DNA from: Caballeronia sp. NK8
GTDB lineage: Bacteria; Pseudomonadota; Gammaproteobacteria; Burkholderiales; Burkholderiaceae
NCBI RefSeq assembly: GCF_018408855.1
Contig: NZ_AP024328.1
Span: 371,467 to 435,466, forward strand
Length of the DNA: 64,000 bases
Reading direction: 5' to 3'
Shown: positions 1 through 8,045 of the stretch, one piece after another
Layout: every line of letters starts with the position of its first letter
How positions within the stretch are numbered: position 1 is the stretch's first letter
Program-made: the position numbers and the translations under genes
The notes under the pieces: generated by a model
Told to the model about the DNA's origin: nothing
What the model saw: only the letters and a program-made list of their open reading frames with translations
The model's database searches: none

Positions 1-1027
1 CGCAATCCATCACGACCAGGCGCGCGGGCTTCAACGAGTGGAAAACCGCGAGGATCTCCGCGTCGAACTGCGCCTGCGTCTCGTCGAACACCGAACCGCT
101 GGAGTCACGCACGAAGACCGCATCGCCGATCGCCGGTGTATGCAACGACGGCAAATAGAAGCCGAGATGCAGATACCGCCGATTCGGCGTCGCGAAGCTG
201 TAGTCCGACGGCGACGACTGCTGCGCGAAGCGATGCAGCACAGATCGCCAGTCCACGACGGGCCGCACCGCTTCGCCCGCCATCGCCTGCAGATCACCGG
301 GGAGCTTGCCGCGCATCGCGGCCGCTTTCGCGGCTTGCGTGACGGCAACCTTCCACTCCGCCTCCTTTACCGGCTTGTCCGGCCCTTTGTAGGGCCGCAC
401 TTCACCGAATGAGCCGGGTTTCGCTTGCTGATCGGCGGGCGCCTGCCCCGGCGCGGTGCCGTTCTGGCCACCGGGCTTCGGAGCCTGCTTGCCGTTCGGC
501 TGCTGCGGATCTTGCGGACTCGGCTGCGGCCGCTGCGGCTGCTGCTGGTTCTGCGGCTGCTGTTGATGCTGCTGCGAAGGCCGTTGCTGCTTTTCCTTCG
601 CCTCCTGCGTCAGCAAACCGTAGATCTCCTCCGCCGACTTGCCCGTATAGCGCGGATCGACGAGCGCCCCTTTCGGCAGAACCATCCCCGACGACAGCAC
701 GATCGGGTTGATCGCGTAGTCGCAGGCATCGTTCCATCGGTCGGGATCGCGCGCCCCCTGGCGCCAGCAGTGGCCATTGGCCACGTGCAGCACCTCGTGG
801 GCGACGACACCCCGTACTTCGAGGTCGCTGAGCGTTTCCATATACGTTGGGTTGTAGCCCAACGTCTCGCCGTCGACCCAAAACGTCTTGGTCGACGGAT
901 CCTCTCGGACGTTCAATCGGAGCGCGAGCGCCCCGAAGAACGGTTGCGAAAGAACGAGCTCGGTCCGCTGCCGGGCAATGCGCGGATGGACCGCGCTATT
1001 GCCCAACACCACATCATTGCGGTCCAT
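1..1027 (-). CDS. VWA-type putative metallopeptidase (C-terminus beyond window)
   Basis: The reading frame starts at the ATG at 1027 and runs off the left edge after 342 codons. Residues ~77-86 read HEVLHVANGH, followed by a DPDRWNDACDYAIN segment. This is the layout of the VWA-like/putative metallopeptidase family (DUF2201). A Gln/Pro-rich linker follows at ~150-200, then a second domain with DSSGS, a MIDAS-like DxSxS metal site typical of VWA domains. The start sits 10 nt past the stop of the upstream gene with GGGGAC before it, so the two are translated together. The AAA ATPase two genes upstream suggests a MoxR/VWA pair in which the ATPase remodels a target bound by the VWA protein. The target is unknown. 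Confidence 0.8.
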   Translation of the reverse strand, partial: MDRNDVVLGNSAVHPRIARQRTELVLSQPFFGALALRLNVREDPSTKTFWVDGETLGYNPTYMETLSDLEVRGVVAHEVLHVANGHCWRQGARDPDRWNDACDYAINPIVLSSGMVLPKGALVDPRYTGKSAEEIYGLLTQEAKEKQQRPSQQHQQQPQNQQQPQRPQPSPQDPQQPNGKQAPKPGGQNGTAPGQAPADQQAKPGSFGEVRPYKGPDKPVKEAEWKVAVTQAAKAAAMRGKLPGDLQAMAGEAVRPVVDWRSVLHRFAQQSSPSDYSFATPNRRYLHLGFYLPSLHTPAIGDAVFVRDSSGSVFDETQAQFDAEILAVFHSLKPARLVVMDC

Positions 1028-1036
1028 GACGTCCCC

Positions 1037-1951
1037 TTACGCGACGAGGCGCAGTTGGCTTGCGTGCGCCGATTCAACTTCCATCGGCTCGGGCTGCATG
1101 CCCATGAACGCGGCCATCAGCCCTTCGATCTCCTGTGCCTTGCTGGCCACCTGAGAACGAAGCACGCGCGAGTCCTTCAGTTCCGCTCCCGTGTGCACAG
1201 CCAGATGCGTCTTGGCCTGCTCGAGGATGTGCGTGAGCTGCGGGTCGTTCGCGAAGTTCAGCTTCGGCAGCAAGGCGCAGAGTTCCCGCACGTTGTTGGC
1301 GACGTCCAGTCGGACGTTGCCGGTCGCGTACAGCCGATTGGCCATCTGCGACACGGCTTCGTACAGACGCCGCACCAGGTCCTCGTTCGCGGTCGCGATC
1401 GAGGCCAGAACGTGCTGGTCCAGTTCGCTCTTGAGCGTGTTGAGCACGTTCGCCGGAAGCTCGACGCCGAACTGGCTCGCGTCGGGAAACGGCAGAACGG
1501 CCATCTTCACGCCGAACTTCGTGGTCAGCTCAGCGAGGGTCGGATAGTCCGCCTCGTTGAACAGCCCATTCAGTTCTTCGCGAGCCGCCTCCTTCAGGTT
1601 CAGGTAGTCGGTCAAGAACACGGAGACCGCCAAGTCGAACTCGTCTTTCAACGAGCGCATCTTTTCGGCGAAGTCCATGTAGACCATCGTCGGCAGCAGC
1701 CGCACGCCCAACTGGTCGTACTTCAGCGTGTGGTCGTAGAAGTACGAGCGGATGCGCCCGGCGAGCGTCACGACTTCCGCGAAGCTCGGCGCGTGCTCGG
1801 GCAAAAGGCGTTTGTTGAATCTGCCAATGCCCTTCGCGTGGTGCTTGCTTTCGACTTCCTGCGTCACCTTGCCGTCGAAACGACGAGCAACCCAGGTGGA
1901 AATCGTGACGGAGCAGAGCATGACCTTCGATTGGATGGAAGTGATGTCCAT
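1037..1951 (-). CDS. Conserved unknown protein between AAA ATPase and VWA protein
   Basis: 304 residues from the ATG at 1951; a longer frame exists, but the upstream part is non-coding leader containing a terminator hairpin. I do not recognise the family. It is a soluble, mostly helical protein with no signal peptide or membrane segment, Gln/Ala/Leu-rich toward the C-terminus. It lies between a MoxR-like ATPase and a VWA/metallopeptidase, with only 10 nt to the latter. The position suggests it works with the ATPase-VWA pair, perhaps as adaptor or substrate, but nothing in the sequence proves this. Confidence 0.75.
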   Translation of the reverse strand: MDITSIQSKVMLCSVTISTWVARRFDGKVTQEVESKHHAKGIGRFNKRLLPEHAPSFAEVVTLAGRIRSYFYDHTLKYDQLGVRLLPTMVYMDFAEKMRSLKDEFDLAVSVFLTDYLNLKEAAREELNGLFNEADYPTLAELTTKFGVKMAVLPFPDASQFGVELPANVLNTLKSELDQHVLASIATANEDLVRRLYEAVSQMANRLYATGNVRLDVANNVRELCALLPKLNFANDPQLTHILEQAKTHLAVHTGAELKDSRVLRSQVASKAQEIEGLMAAFMGMQPEPMEVESAHASQLRLVA

Positions 1952-1993
1952 GAGAAAACCTCGTAGAAATGGAATGGATGAAGCAAAGAAAAA

Positions 1994-2024
1994 GGCCCTG
2001 TGCGTCCGAAGACACGACAGGGCC
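1994..2024 (-). terminator. Intrinsic terminator between ATPase gene and next gene
   Basis: On the minus strand GGCCCTGT pairs with ACAGGGCC and is followed by TTTTTCTTT. It stands 3' of the ATPase gene but 5' of the collinear gene starting at 1951, so it should reduce readthrough into the next two genes. Confidence 0.7.
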
Positions 2025-2060
2025 AACAGGGGTGATGCGTGAAAAACGCAGAGTGCTTGG

Positions 2061-3086
2061 TTACTCGCCGCGGATGATCTTGCCGATCTCCCCGCCTTGC
2101 GCGCCAATGAAGGCATACGAGTTCTGGATCTGCGGCGAGCGCTGGACAGCGTCTCGTACCAGCAGCGCCGCGAACTCGCGGTGCCCTTCACCAATCAGAC
2201 GCTCGGTGTAGCGCACGACGCGATCGAAGTTGTTTTCGTTCGCTCGTGCCGCAAGCGCGGCCGCGATCGCGTACAACGCCGCCGGCATCGTCGGAGTCAT
2301 CGCCGTGTCAGGCGCGAGAAGAATCGCGTCCGGATTCGGCAGTTCGCGGAAGATCTGGAGGAAGCCAACAAGCTCGGTTGCGGCACCCTCTCCCACCGAA
2401 CCGGCGTAGGAGATGTGCTCCAGGTGCTTGGGGACTACATCCATGGTTTTCGCCACGACCCCCCAGCTACGCGGGCTCGGTGCGTTTTCGATATCGCGCG
2501 ACGTCTTCTGCACGGACAGCAAGTCCGGCCGGAAGCGCAGGAACGCGATGAGCGCGGGCGGAATGTTTTCGCGCACGGCCCACTGCGTCCAGTCGTCGAT
2601 GGTCGGTTCGAGCTCGACCACCGTCGCGAAACGCGAGATCACCGGATCGAGAATCCCGGAGACACCGGCGTTGTCGGTGCGGCGGTTGGTGGCCGCGAGG
2701 AACGTGACCTGCGGTGGCAGGACGTGCTCACCGACGCGCCGCGCGAGCAGCAGCTGCATCTTCGCGGCTTGCACGGCGGGCGAGGCCTGCCCCAGATCGT
2801 CCAGAAACCAGATTAGCGGGCGTCTGGCCGTCATAGCGCGTTCCAGATCCCCGAAGGGCAGGAATTTCGCGGTCGTGCCATCGGGCGAAGGAAACGGCAA
2901 CCCTTTCGAGTCGGTCGGATCCTCTACGACCGGGTGGCTGATTAGCAGTTCGTGATCAGTGGCGTGCGCGGTCTGTTCAACGATGTCGCTCTTGCCGATG
3001 CCAGGGCGGCCAGTGATGAGCACCGGCAGACGCTTCGGCACGTACAGCGAGAGGAGTTCGGTGAGTTGAGCGGGCGTGACTTTCAT
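2061..3086 (-). CDS. MoxR-like AAA+ ATPase
   Basis: 341 residues from the ATG at 3086, which has GGAAG seven nt upstream; the in-frame TTG at 3098 has no ribosome site. Walker A is GRPGIGKS (residues ~26-33) and the Walker B region is [26 protein letters not shown] segment matches sensor 1. The fold is that of MoxR-type ATPases, which act as chaperones for VWA-domain proteins; such a protein is encoded two genes downstream. The gene has a structured leader (3105-3148) and one of the shared promoters (3158-3273). The function on this replicon is unknown. Confidence 0.85.
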   Translation of the reverse strand: MKVTPAQLTELLSLYVPKRLPVLITGRPGIGKSDIVEQTAHATDHELLISHPVVEDPTDSKGLPFPSPDGTTAKFLPFGDLERAMTARRPLIWFLDDLGQASPAVQAAKMQLLLARRVGEHVLPPQVTFLAATNRRTDNAGVSGILDPVISRFATVVELEPTIDDWTQWAVRENIPPALIAFLRFRPDLLSVQKTSRDIENAPSPRSWGVVAKTMDVVPKHLEHISYAGSVGEGAATELVGFLQIFRELPNPDAILLAPDTAMTPTMPAALYAIAAALAARANENNFDRVVRYTERLIGEGHREFAALLVRDAVQRSPQIQNSYAFIGAQGGEIGKIIRGE

Positions 3087-3104
3087 GATGGCTTCCAAAA
3101 AGAA

Positions 3105-3148
3105 GCCCCATAAAGACTACGCCCGTAGGGACGTGGTCCCTTAGGGGC
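3105..3148 (-). promoter_or_regulatory. Leader pseudoknot-like element upstream of ATPase gene
   Basis: On the minus strand GGGAC pairs with GUCCC inside an outer GCCC/GGGC stem. The loop region GACCACG is complementary, with one mismatch, to CGUAGUC just downstream. It ends about 19 nt before the start codon. Member of the repeated leader family. Confidence 0.5.
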
Positions 3149-3157
3149 AAAATATAA

Positions 3158-3273
3158 AAAAGCCGGCTCGTAGCCGGCTGGGTCGATGCGTCAGTGACGC
3201 GGGTGATAGATGCAGTGTAGGGTTCTGGCAATGTGCCAATCCATGGAAAGGTCACTATTTCATGGCGCCTTAA
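3158..3273 (-). promoter_or_regulatory. Shared-type promoter P1, 5' hairpin and leader terminator
   Basis: In the direction of transcription: TTAAG, 16 nt, ACCTTT (3247-3252), 27 nt, a -10 TACACT (3214-3219), then ATCACCC and a hairpin with stem GCGUCA/UGACGC, then GCATCGACC (3181-3207). Directly after comes an intrinsic terminator, AGCCGGC/GCCGGCT plus TTTTTT (3158-3180). There is no recognisable -35 box. It drives the ATPase gene if the terminator is bypassed. Confidence 0.6.
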
Positions 3274-3296
3274 GCTTCGGCGCTGGCACGATCGGC

Positions 3297-3322
3297 GAAA
3301 AAAAACCCGGCAAAGCCGGGTT
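3297..3322 (-). terminator. Intrinsic terminator after the 506-aa gene
   Basis: Minus-strand AACCCGGC-TTTG-CCGGGTT followed by a run of T, 14 nt past the stop codon of the gene ending at 3336. Confidence 0.8.
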
Positions 3323-3335
3323 TGTCGAAATTGAA

Positions 3336-4856
3336 TTAGCTCGCGCGCTGTTCGAGCGCCACGCGCGCGTAGGCGAGCGTACCGTCGTTTGCACGAAGCG
3401 ATACCTGCAACTGCCGCACAGGATCTGCGAGCGCGTAGCGCACGCTCGTCCCCTGCCGCAGGCTGACGATCTGCGAGAAGCCGTCGGCGATCGTGCGATC
3501 TACCCACTCCGCACCGGTCAGCACCGCGCCGTCTTCCGCACGAACGCGCGACATCTCAGCCGCTTCGCGAGCGCGAGCGACCTCGCGGGCGACGCGCCTC
3601 GCCTCACGTTGGGAAACCGACAACGCCTCCCACTCTGCTTGCTGCGCGGCGTCCATACCTGCCAGTTGAAAAATGCCCCGGCGCCGAGCCGCGGCGCGAA
3701 CGCCGATGAGCTTGATCCCGAACACCTCGCGCACCGCTTGCTTGCTCGCGCGGTTCGCATCGTCGGGCCGGTCCAGGATACCGAGGAGATAGGACATGTC
3801 GGCCGTCTGCACTGCCTTCGCAAACTCGTTGGCGAAAGTGTGCGTGTGCCTGCCGTGATCGAGAATGGCCAGTTGCGAGTCGAGTTGGAAGCGGCGGGCG
3901 CTGATGCTGCCCGACTTCCGCGCCTTCTCGAGTTCCGCTAGCCGTCTATCGCGCGCGCCATCGGCGAGCGTCCGCCGGAGTACTTCCGCGAACTGACAGA
4001 TCGGCGAGCCGACGTCGACGGGCTTCAGGTACGCCTCAGGCAAGGGATGCGCTTCCAGAATGCCCTTCGCGTACAGCAAGTCGTCAACTTCGACCGTCGT
4101 TGGCGAATTTGGCACGAGACCCATCAGCATCGCGAGCAACGCGGCATTGTCGCCGGTGATCGCCTCCTTCGAATTGCGCATCACCGTTGCCAGCGGCACG
4201 AGCTTCGCGAGCGGCAGCGCCCCACGCAACTCCGGCACCGCGAGAAGCGGCTTGGCCCATTGCAAGTCGGAGTCGAACTTCGACAACGAACCATAGTCAT
4301 CGATCACCGCCTGCGGAACAGGCTTGCCCGCAGCGAGCGCGTAGGCGACATGAACCTCGTGCCGACCATTGCTCTGCCGGTTGTCCAACATCGGGCCTGC
4401 GTAGCGGAAGCCGAACCGGCGTTGCGATTCGTCTTGCAGCAGCTCGAACAGGTCCAGCCCGCGACGGCCACTCTTAGCTGCTGCCTCTTCGTTGGCTTGC
4501 GCGATCTGATCCGAGGAGAACAAATACAGCGGCTCCCGTGCCAGATCAAAAGCCAGATAGAGCAGTTGCCAGTGCTCGCGCCGGATTTGCCACGCTTCGA
4601 GCGCGGTGAACGATGGTCTGAAGTAAGCCGCGTCGATCTCGTCGATCAACGACAGGAAGAGGCTTGTCGCCGTCCCGGGCCGACGAACAGTCAGTGTGCC
4701 GTTGTAGCGAGTAACGGATACGGGGTGACTGAAGAACGTGAGCGCGATCTCTGCCGCATCGACTGCTGCGACGCTCGCGTCGTCTCGCAGGAAACGGAGC
4801 ACTTCAAGCATCGTACGGAAGGAGTGAGCGAAGCCCGAGAAGGAAAGCTGATACAT
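3336..4856 (-). CDS. Unknown 506-aa plasmid backbone protein
   Basis: The start chosen is the ATG at 4856 (MYQLSFSGF...), because the upstream in-frame sequence is the structured leader (4879-4922) and GAGG lies 12 nt before this ATG. No catalytic motif, signal peptide or membrane segment is seen. The middle is Leu/Ala-rich and helical. Residues ~400-460 carry an Arg/Glu/Ala-rich stretch likely to form a coiled coil. It belongs to the run of small-protein genes at 3-8 kb and has its own leader element and terminator. I do not recognise the family. Confidence 0.75.
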   Translation of the reverse strand: MYQLSFSGFAHSFRTMLEVLRFLRDDASVAAVDAAEIALTFFSHPVSVTRYNGTLTVRRPGTATSLFLSLIDEIDAAYFRPSFTALEAWQIRREHWQLLYLAFDLAREPLYLFSSDQIAQANEEAAAKSGRRGLDLFELLQDESQRRFGFRYAGPMLDNRQSNGRHEVHVAYALAAGKPVPQAVIDDYGSLSKFDSDLQWAKPLLAVPELRGALPLAKLVPLATVMRNSKEAITGDNAALLAMLMGLVPNSPTTVEVDDLLYAKGILEAHPLPEAYLKPVDVGSPICQFAEVLRRTLADGARDRRLAELEKARKSGSISARRFQLDSQLAILDHGRHTHTFANEFAKAVQTADMSYLLGILDRPDDANRASKQAVREVFGIKLIGVRAAARRRGIFQLAGMDAAQQAEWEALSVSQREARRVAREVARAREAAEMSRVRAEDGAVLTGAEWVDRTIADGFSQIVSLRQGTSVRYALADPVRQLQVSLRANDGTLAYARVALEQRAS

Positions 4857-4878
4857 GGTGGATTGCCTCGAAAAAATT

Positions 4879-4922
4879 GACGGGCAATCGTTCCCTGTCG
4901 GGTCGATGCCCGGCAAGGGTTA
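4879..4922 (-). promoter_or_regulatory. Leader pseudoknot-like element (506-aa gene)
   Basis: Minus-strand stem CUUG-CGGG with CCCG-CAGG, loop containing AUCG. The following CGAUUGCCCG is complementary to CGGGCAUCG across loop and 5' stem arm. The element lies 22 nt before the start codon. Confidence 0.55.
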
Positions 4923-4960
4923 AGTGCGCCGGATGGGCGCAGGATAGAGTTGAGAAGCTA

Positions 4961-5407
4961 TTACGCCGCGTCGAGTAAGCGGGCGATCAAACGCGCGAGC
5001 GACCACGCGTGGTCAGTCGAAAACACCTTCGCGCGAAGCAACGGCATGATCGCGTAGGTCCGGTCGAGCGAGTCGCTAAGTTGCGGCCGGCTGACGAAGT
5101 CCACATGGATGATCCAGCCTTCAGAGTTGCCGATGCACACCGACACGGAAATCCAGGCATTTGACGAGTGGTAAGGCCACGGTCGGTTGTGGCGTGCTCC
5201 GTACATCGCCTCGTTGGCATCGTCCTGCATGTTCGCGGGACAGAGCCATTCCGGTTCGAGTTCCTTGCCACGTAGAAAGCTGCACAGAGCCTGAAAAACC
5301 TGATCGACCGTCTTGCCGTCGGTGTCCAGCCGGGCGACTGACTTGATATCGACCGTACCAGCGGCGGTAACACTGCCCGGCAGCACATCCGTGTTTGCTA
5401 ATGACAT
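4961..5407 (-). CDS. Unknown 148-aa protein
   Basis: Begins at the ATG at 5407 (MSLANTDVLPGS); the longer frame runs back through two terminator hairpins. The protein is soluble with a Trp-rich middle (EPEWLCP, RPWPYHSS) and no recognised motif. It is flanked by its own upstream terminators and by the leader of the next gene, so it may be expressed separately. Family not recognised. Confidence 0.7.
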   Translation of the reverse strand: MSLANTDVLPGSVTAAGTVDIKSVARLDTDGKTVDQVFQALCSFLRGKELEPEWLCPANMQDDANEAMYGARHNRPWPYHSSNAWISVSVCIGNSEGWIIHVDFVSRPQLSDSLDRTYAIMPLLRAKVFSTDHAWSLARLIARLLDAA

Positions 5408-5420
5408 AACCTGTTCCTGA

Positions 5421-5448
5421 AAATGAAAAGCGCGCCCGAAGGCGCGCC
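5421..5448 (-). terminator. Intrinsic terminator upstream of 148-aa gene
   Basis: Minus-strand GGCGCGC-TTCG-GCGCGC followed by TTTTC, only 14 nt before the next start codon. Confidence 0.65.
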
Positions 5449-5465
5449 AGAAAAGGAAAACGGGT

Positions 5466-5492
5466 AAAAAAAAACGCACCTCGAAAGGTGCG
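5466..5492 (-). terminator. Intrinsic terminator downstream of the 36-aa gene
   Basis: Minus-strand CGCACC-TTTCGA-GGTGCG followed by nine T residues; a classic rho-independent terminator for the genes at 5.5-8 kb. Confidence 0.85.
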
Positions 5493-5527
5493 GTTTTGTA
5501 TTTGGACTCAGCTTGCGCTGCGTCGAA

Positions 5528-5638
5528 TCACTTGCCCCAATCGCGTTCGCGATCGGCTTTGCGGCCGTTGTTGGAGGTCCAGATGAAGAAAGCCGAAATG
5601 ACAATCGACATCGCCAAAACGAAGATTCCTGTGGACAT
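5528..5638 (-). CDS. Small single-span membrane protein (36 aa)
   Basis: Starts at the ATG at 5638, seven nt after AAGGAG. The ATG two codons earlier is too close to that site. Residues ~4-20 (IFVLAMSIVISAFFIW) form one transmembrane helix, followed by a basic tail. It begins two nt after the stop of the preceding gene, so it is probably translationally coupled. No known family. The coupled upstream protein also has C-terminal hydrophobic segments, so the two may interact in the inner membrane. Confidence 0.6.
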   Translation of the reverse strand: MSTGIFVLAMSIVISAFFIWTSNNGRKADRERDWGK

Positions 5639-5640
5639 GT

Positions 5641-6102
5641 TCATTCTCCTTCCATGCTCCAAATTCCTGCGTACCATAATAGCACTCCCGCGACAGCCAG
5701 AAATCCCGGCAGCACGAATGCGTCCCACCCCTGCCCAAGCGCGGCATGCCATGACGCGGCGGCACCGCCAATCGACGCCGCCGAAAGCGTATGCAGATAG
5801 CGCCCATTCTGCTCGCGCTGTTCTTTGGACGGCACGGCTATTGAGTGAAGGATTTTCCCGAATCCGGTGCCATGTTCTACCGGCATCGAGACGCTGTACT
5901 CCCCACTAGCAGCAGCTACCGGCAACACATAGCCCTTGTACTGGAGACTAAACGATGGAGAACATTCCGCCTGCTCCATCGTTTTCATGAGCCCCAGTAC
6001 CCGCGGAGCCAAATAGACACGCCCCGTGAGAGGGTCGAGGCCAACGCGGTCCACGATGGTCGTACCGGAGCTGTATTCGATTTTCACCTTCGCCAGCTTC
6101 AT
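5641..6102 (-). CDS. Unknown membrane-anchored protein (153 aa)
   Basis: Begins at the ATG at 6102, overlapping the stop of the upstream gene as ATGA. Residues 1-100 are soluble and beta-rich. The last ~45 residues hold one or two hydrophobic segments (AFVLPGFLAVAGVLLWYAG), so the protein is likely tail-anchored. It is followed immediately by the 36-aa membrane protein. I recognise no family; coupling to both neighbours suggests one complex. Confidence 0.65.
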   Translation of the reverse strand: MKLAKVKIEYSSGTTIVDRVGLDPLTGRVYLAPRVLGLMKTMEQAECSPSFSLQYKGYVLPVAAASGEYSVSMPVEHGTGFGKILHSIAVPSKEQREQNGRYLHTLSAASIGGAAASWHAALGQGWDAFVLPGFLAVAGVLLWYAGIWSMEGE

Positions 6103-6497
6103 CGACGACCTCCGCACTTCAGATCGATGCCGCCGGCCAACCGCAGGCCATCCAGCATCGCTCGATAGCCCGCGGGCGATTCGAGTTGGGTCAGGGCGAC
6201 GTGGTTCTCGCCACCGCCGGTCAGGTCCGACCGCCCGCGCCGGGTTCTGAAGCACAGCGCGACACCGGAACCACCTCGACGCTCGAGCACGTCGACAAAC
6301 AACGTCTCGGTCCGCAACGACACCCGTACCGCAGAACTGCCGCGACGCGTATCGGTGACGATCTCGTGCGCATGCGCCGGAAGACGCAAGTCCTGCGCGA
6401 CGCGTCGCAGAACGCGCGTCGCATGACGTTGCAGAGCCGCTTTCGCGCCTGCATTGGCACTACTGCGGTCCGCATAGAACACTCGGGGAAATTTCAT
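6099..6497 (-). CDS. Unknown basic protein (132 aa)
   Basis: The ATG at 6497 follows a structured leader (6512-6555). The protein is Arg-rich (SLRTETLFVDVLERRGGSGV...), soluble, with no motif I can name. Its stop overlaps the next start, which indicates translational coupling. Confidence 0.65.
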   Translation of the reverse strand: MKFPRVFYADRSSANAGAKAALQRHATRVLRRVAQDLRLPAHAHEIVTDTRRGSSAVRVSLRTETLFVDVLERRGGSGVALCFRTRRGRSDLTGGGENHVALTQLESPAGYRAMLDGLRLAGGIDLKCGGRR

Positions 6498-6511
6498 GAT
6501 TGCCTCACATT

Positions 6512-6555
6512 GCAGACGAGGCAGGTCCCCTGCGGGGAGCCTGCCCCGCAAGGGT
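6512..6555 (-). promoter_or_regulatory. Leader pseudoknot-like element (132-aa gene)
   Basis: Minus-strand stem CUUGCGGGG/CCCCGCAGG, loop CAGGCU. GGCAGG of the stem top and loop is complementary to CCUGCC just 3' of the stem. One of the clearest family members. Confidence 0.6.
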
Positions 6556-6604
6556 TGGCGCGGTTTTCACCGCGCATTCAGAAGATGCGTACTGCGATGC
6601 CCGG

Positions 6605-6889
6605 TTAGAGGAATCGCGCCTTGTAAGCGTCGAGCGCAGGCTTCAAGCGTTTGGAGCTCGCGTCGCCGTAACCGTCGCTGATCCGCCCGACCTCGGCGAA
6701 CATATGCGGCCGCGCGCCCAACGGATTGAACTCAGGGTGAGACACGATCGCCGTGAACTCGTCAACGTCGCCTGCTTGCGCAGCGACTTCCACCGGACGC
6801 ATCCCGTAGAAGTTCTTGCCGTTGACATCGTTGGTCGAAGCGTCCCAGCCGCTGGTCTGGCCGTGGGTGATCAACTGATAGTGGTTCAT
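6605..6889 (-). CDS. Small protein with possible ankyrin-like helix pair (94 aa)
   Basis: The start is taken as the ATG at 6889 (MNHYQLITHGQTSGW). Residues ~30-60 (GMRPVEVAAQAGDVDEFTAIV) resemble one ankyrin-type helix-turn-helix unit (TPLHLAA...GH..V), too short to be a repeat domain. No signal or membrane segment. The family is otherwise unrecognised, so the ankyrin resemblance is weak evidence only. Confidence 0.55.
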   Translation of the reverse strand: MNHYQLITHGQTSGWDASTNDVNGKNFYGMRPVEVAAQAGDVDEFTAIVSHPEFNPLGARPHMFAEVGRISDGYGDASSKRLKPALDAYKARFL

Positions 6890-6926
6890 TGATGGTTCAT
6901 CCAGTCGGTCGAGGCGTTGCCGCCAG

Positions 6927-7388
6927 TTAGTGAGTGATCCGGTAGCCGGACCCATTCGAGACGAGAAACACCTGCTGACCAACAGCGAACTGCTGATCGT
7001 CGACCTGTGTAACGACCACGGTCTGACCGTTGGCGCGACGAAGGAAGACTTCGACACCGCTGTGGCGAGACATAGCGGCGCTTACGCGCTGAGCCACCAA
7101 GCCGGAGACGGAGCCGGAAAGCGCGCCGGCAATATAGCGGCCGCTACCGTTGCCGATGACTTGCGAGCCCAGGAAGGCACCTGCTGCTGCGCTGACGATC
7201 GATGCAATGCCCGACGAGCCAGAATTGCTTTCGATGGTGATCGGACGCACGCGCAGGATGGTTGCCTGCTCGAACTGGCCGATGCGTTGAACGTCGTAGC
7301 GTTGGTAGGTATCCGGCGAGCCGAAGTCCGCCGTGGCGCAGCCAGTCAGAACCGAAAGAAGCAACACGGAGCAGAGAAACTTGAACAT
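6927..7388 (-). CDS. Outer-membrane lipoprotein with glycine-zipper segment (SlyB/Pcp-like)
   Basis: 153 residues. The signal peptide ends in a lipobox, LLSVLTGC, with the lipidated Cys at ~17. The middle (residues ~58-95, AAAGAFLGSQVIGNGSGR...) is a Gly-zipper two-helix motif as in SlyB/17-kDa antigen lipoproteins. The C-terminal third is a small beta domain (VEVFLRRANGQTVVVTQ...). These proteins sit in the outer membrane and influence envelope stability. It lies in a run of small plasmid genes with membrane segments and has its own leader element (7407-7450). Assignment to the glycine-zipper family is firm; the role on the plasmid is unknown. Confidence 0.85.
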   Translation of the reverse strand: MFKFLCSVLLLSVLTGCATADFGSPDTYQRYDVQRIGQFEQATILRVRPITIESNSGSSGIASIVSAAAGAFLGSQVIGNGSGRYIAGALSGSVSGLVAQRVSAAMSRHSGVEVFLRRANGQTVVVTQVDDQQFAVGQQVFLVSNGSGYRITH

Positions 7389-7406
7389 AGATCACCTGAA
7401 ATGAAA

Positions 7407-7450
7407 GCAAGGCAATCCATTCCCGAAGGGGCTGGTTTGCCCCAAAGGGA
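7407..7450 (-). promoter_or_regulatory. Leader pseudoknot-like element (lipoprotein gene)
   Basis: Minus-strand stem GGGGC/GCCCC inside CCC/GGG, loop AAACCA. GGCAAACCA is complementary, with one mismatch, to UGGAUUGCC just downstream. Confidence 0.5.
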
Positions 7451-7487
7451 GGAGAAACGGGAAATACGCAGCGAAAAGCTACGTGAG

Positions 7488-7622
7488 TCAGTGGGTGACC
7501 GAGGCGATTGCCGTCGAGACATACACAACGGCCACGAGAAACGACAGCATCTTCCAGGCTTCGGCGTCCTGCTTGGCGTACCAGGCGAGGCTGCTGAGAG
7601 CGTGTTTGAGCATCGGAAACAT
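7488..7622 (-). CDS. Small membrane protein (44 aa)
   Basis: ATG at 7622 with AGGAG seven nt upstream; stop TGA at 7488. The N-terminal half is amphipathic (MFPMLKHALSSLAWYAK). Residues ~24-40 (MLSFLVAVVYVSTAIAS) form one membrane helix. Its structured leader and good ribosome site support a real gene despite the length. No family recognised. Confidence 0.65.
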   Translation of the reverse strand: MFPMLKHALSSLAWYAKQDAEAWKMLSFLVAVVYVSTAIASVTH

Positions 7623-7639
7623 GGGCAACTCCTGAGGAA

Positions 7640-7676
7640 GGTAGGAGCCGCCCTCGATGGGAGGCTCCCATCAAGG
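7640..7676 (-). promoter_or_regulatory. Leader pseudoknot-like element (44-aa gene)
   Basis: Minus-strand 10-bp stem CCUUGAUGGG/CCCAUCGAGG with loop AGCCU. GGAGCC is complementary to the downstream GGCUCC. Confidence 0.6.
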
Positions 7677-7739
7677 AAAGATTTGGACCTGAAGAAACGG
7701 CGTCCAGCGAACTGCACTGGACGCGTCATTTACGAAGAC

Positions 7740-7985
7740 CTACGAGGCGGTATGGCTGAGGTGATGCAGTCTGACACGACCGCTTTGCACCAGATGCCGT
7801 TCGGCTTGATGGTTGAGCGAATAGTCCCAATCCACCATTGCCGTGCCGTCGCTCCACACCGAATGAATGCGTCCGGTGTAAAGCTGCGGCGGGCTGGCCT
7901 CGACGTCTTGACCGACCACACGCTGATTCGCCATGAAACCGTTCTTGCTGGAAACTTTGACGACAGGTGCGAGATTGCGAGACAT
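7740..7985 (-). CDS. Unknown small protein (81 aa)
   Basis: The start is the ATG at 7985 (MSRNLAPVVKVSS), which has GGAG nine nt upstream; the extra N-terminal codons in the open frame are leader. Pattern: beta-rich, with VWSDGTAMVDWDYSLNHQ resembling a small SH3-like barrel, though I cannot assign a family. It is the first gene after promoter P2, so the whole 5.5-8 kb set may depend on this transcript. Confidence 0.6.
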   Translation of the reverse strand: MSRNLAPVVKVSSKNGFMANQRVVGQDVEASPPQLYTGRIHSVWSDGTAMVDWDYSLNHQAERHLVQSGRVRLHHLSHTAS

Positions 7986-8003
7986 AGACAACTCCAAAAA
8001 AAT

Positions 8004-8042
8004 AATGGGAGCTGTCTCCCGGAGGGATAGGCTCCCAACGGG
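8004..8042 (-). promoter_or_regulatory. Leader pseudoknot-like element (81-aa gene)
   Basis: Minus-strand CCCG/CGGG and GGGA/UCCC stem, loop GCCUA. GGGAGC is complementary to GCUCCC just downstream. Confidence 0.55.
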
Positions 8043-8045
8043 ACG

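Noticed and set aside
425..1966. 513-codon plus-strand frame over the left end
   Set aside because: An antisense shadow of the VWA and middle genes; the metallopeptidase frame on the minus strand is clear.
3225..3250. GTGCCAATCCATGG resembling an R64 shufflon (sfx) site
   Set aside because: A single partial match inside promoter P1, far from pilV; there are no repeated shufflon segments.
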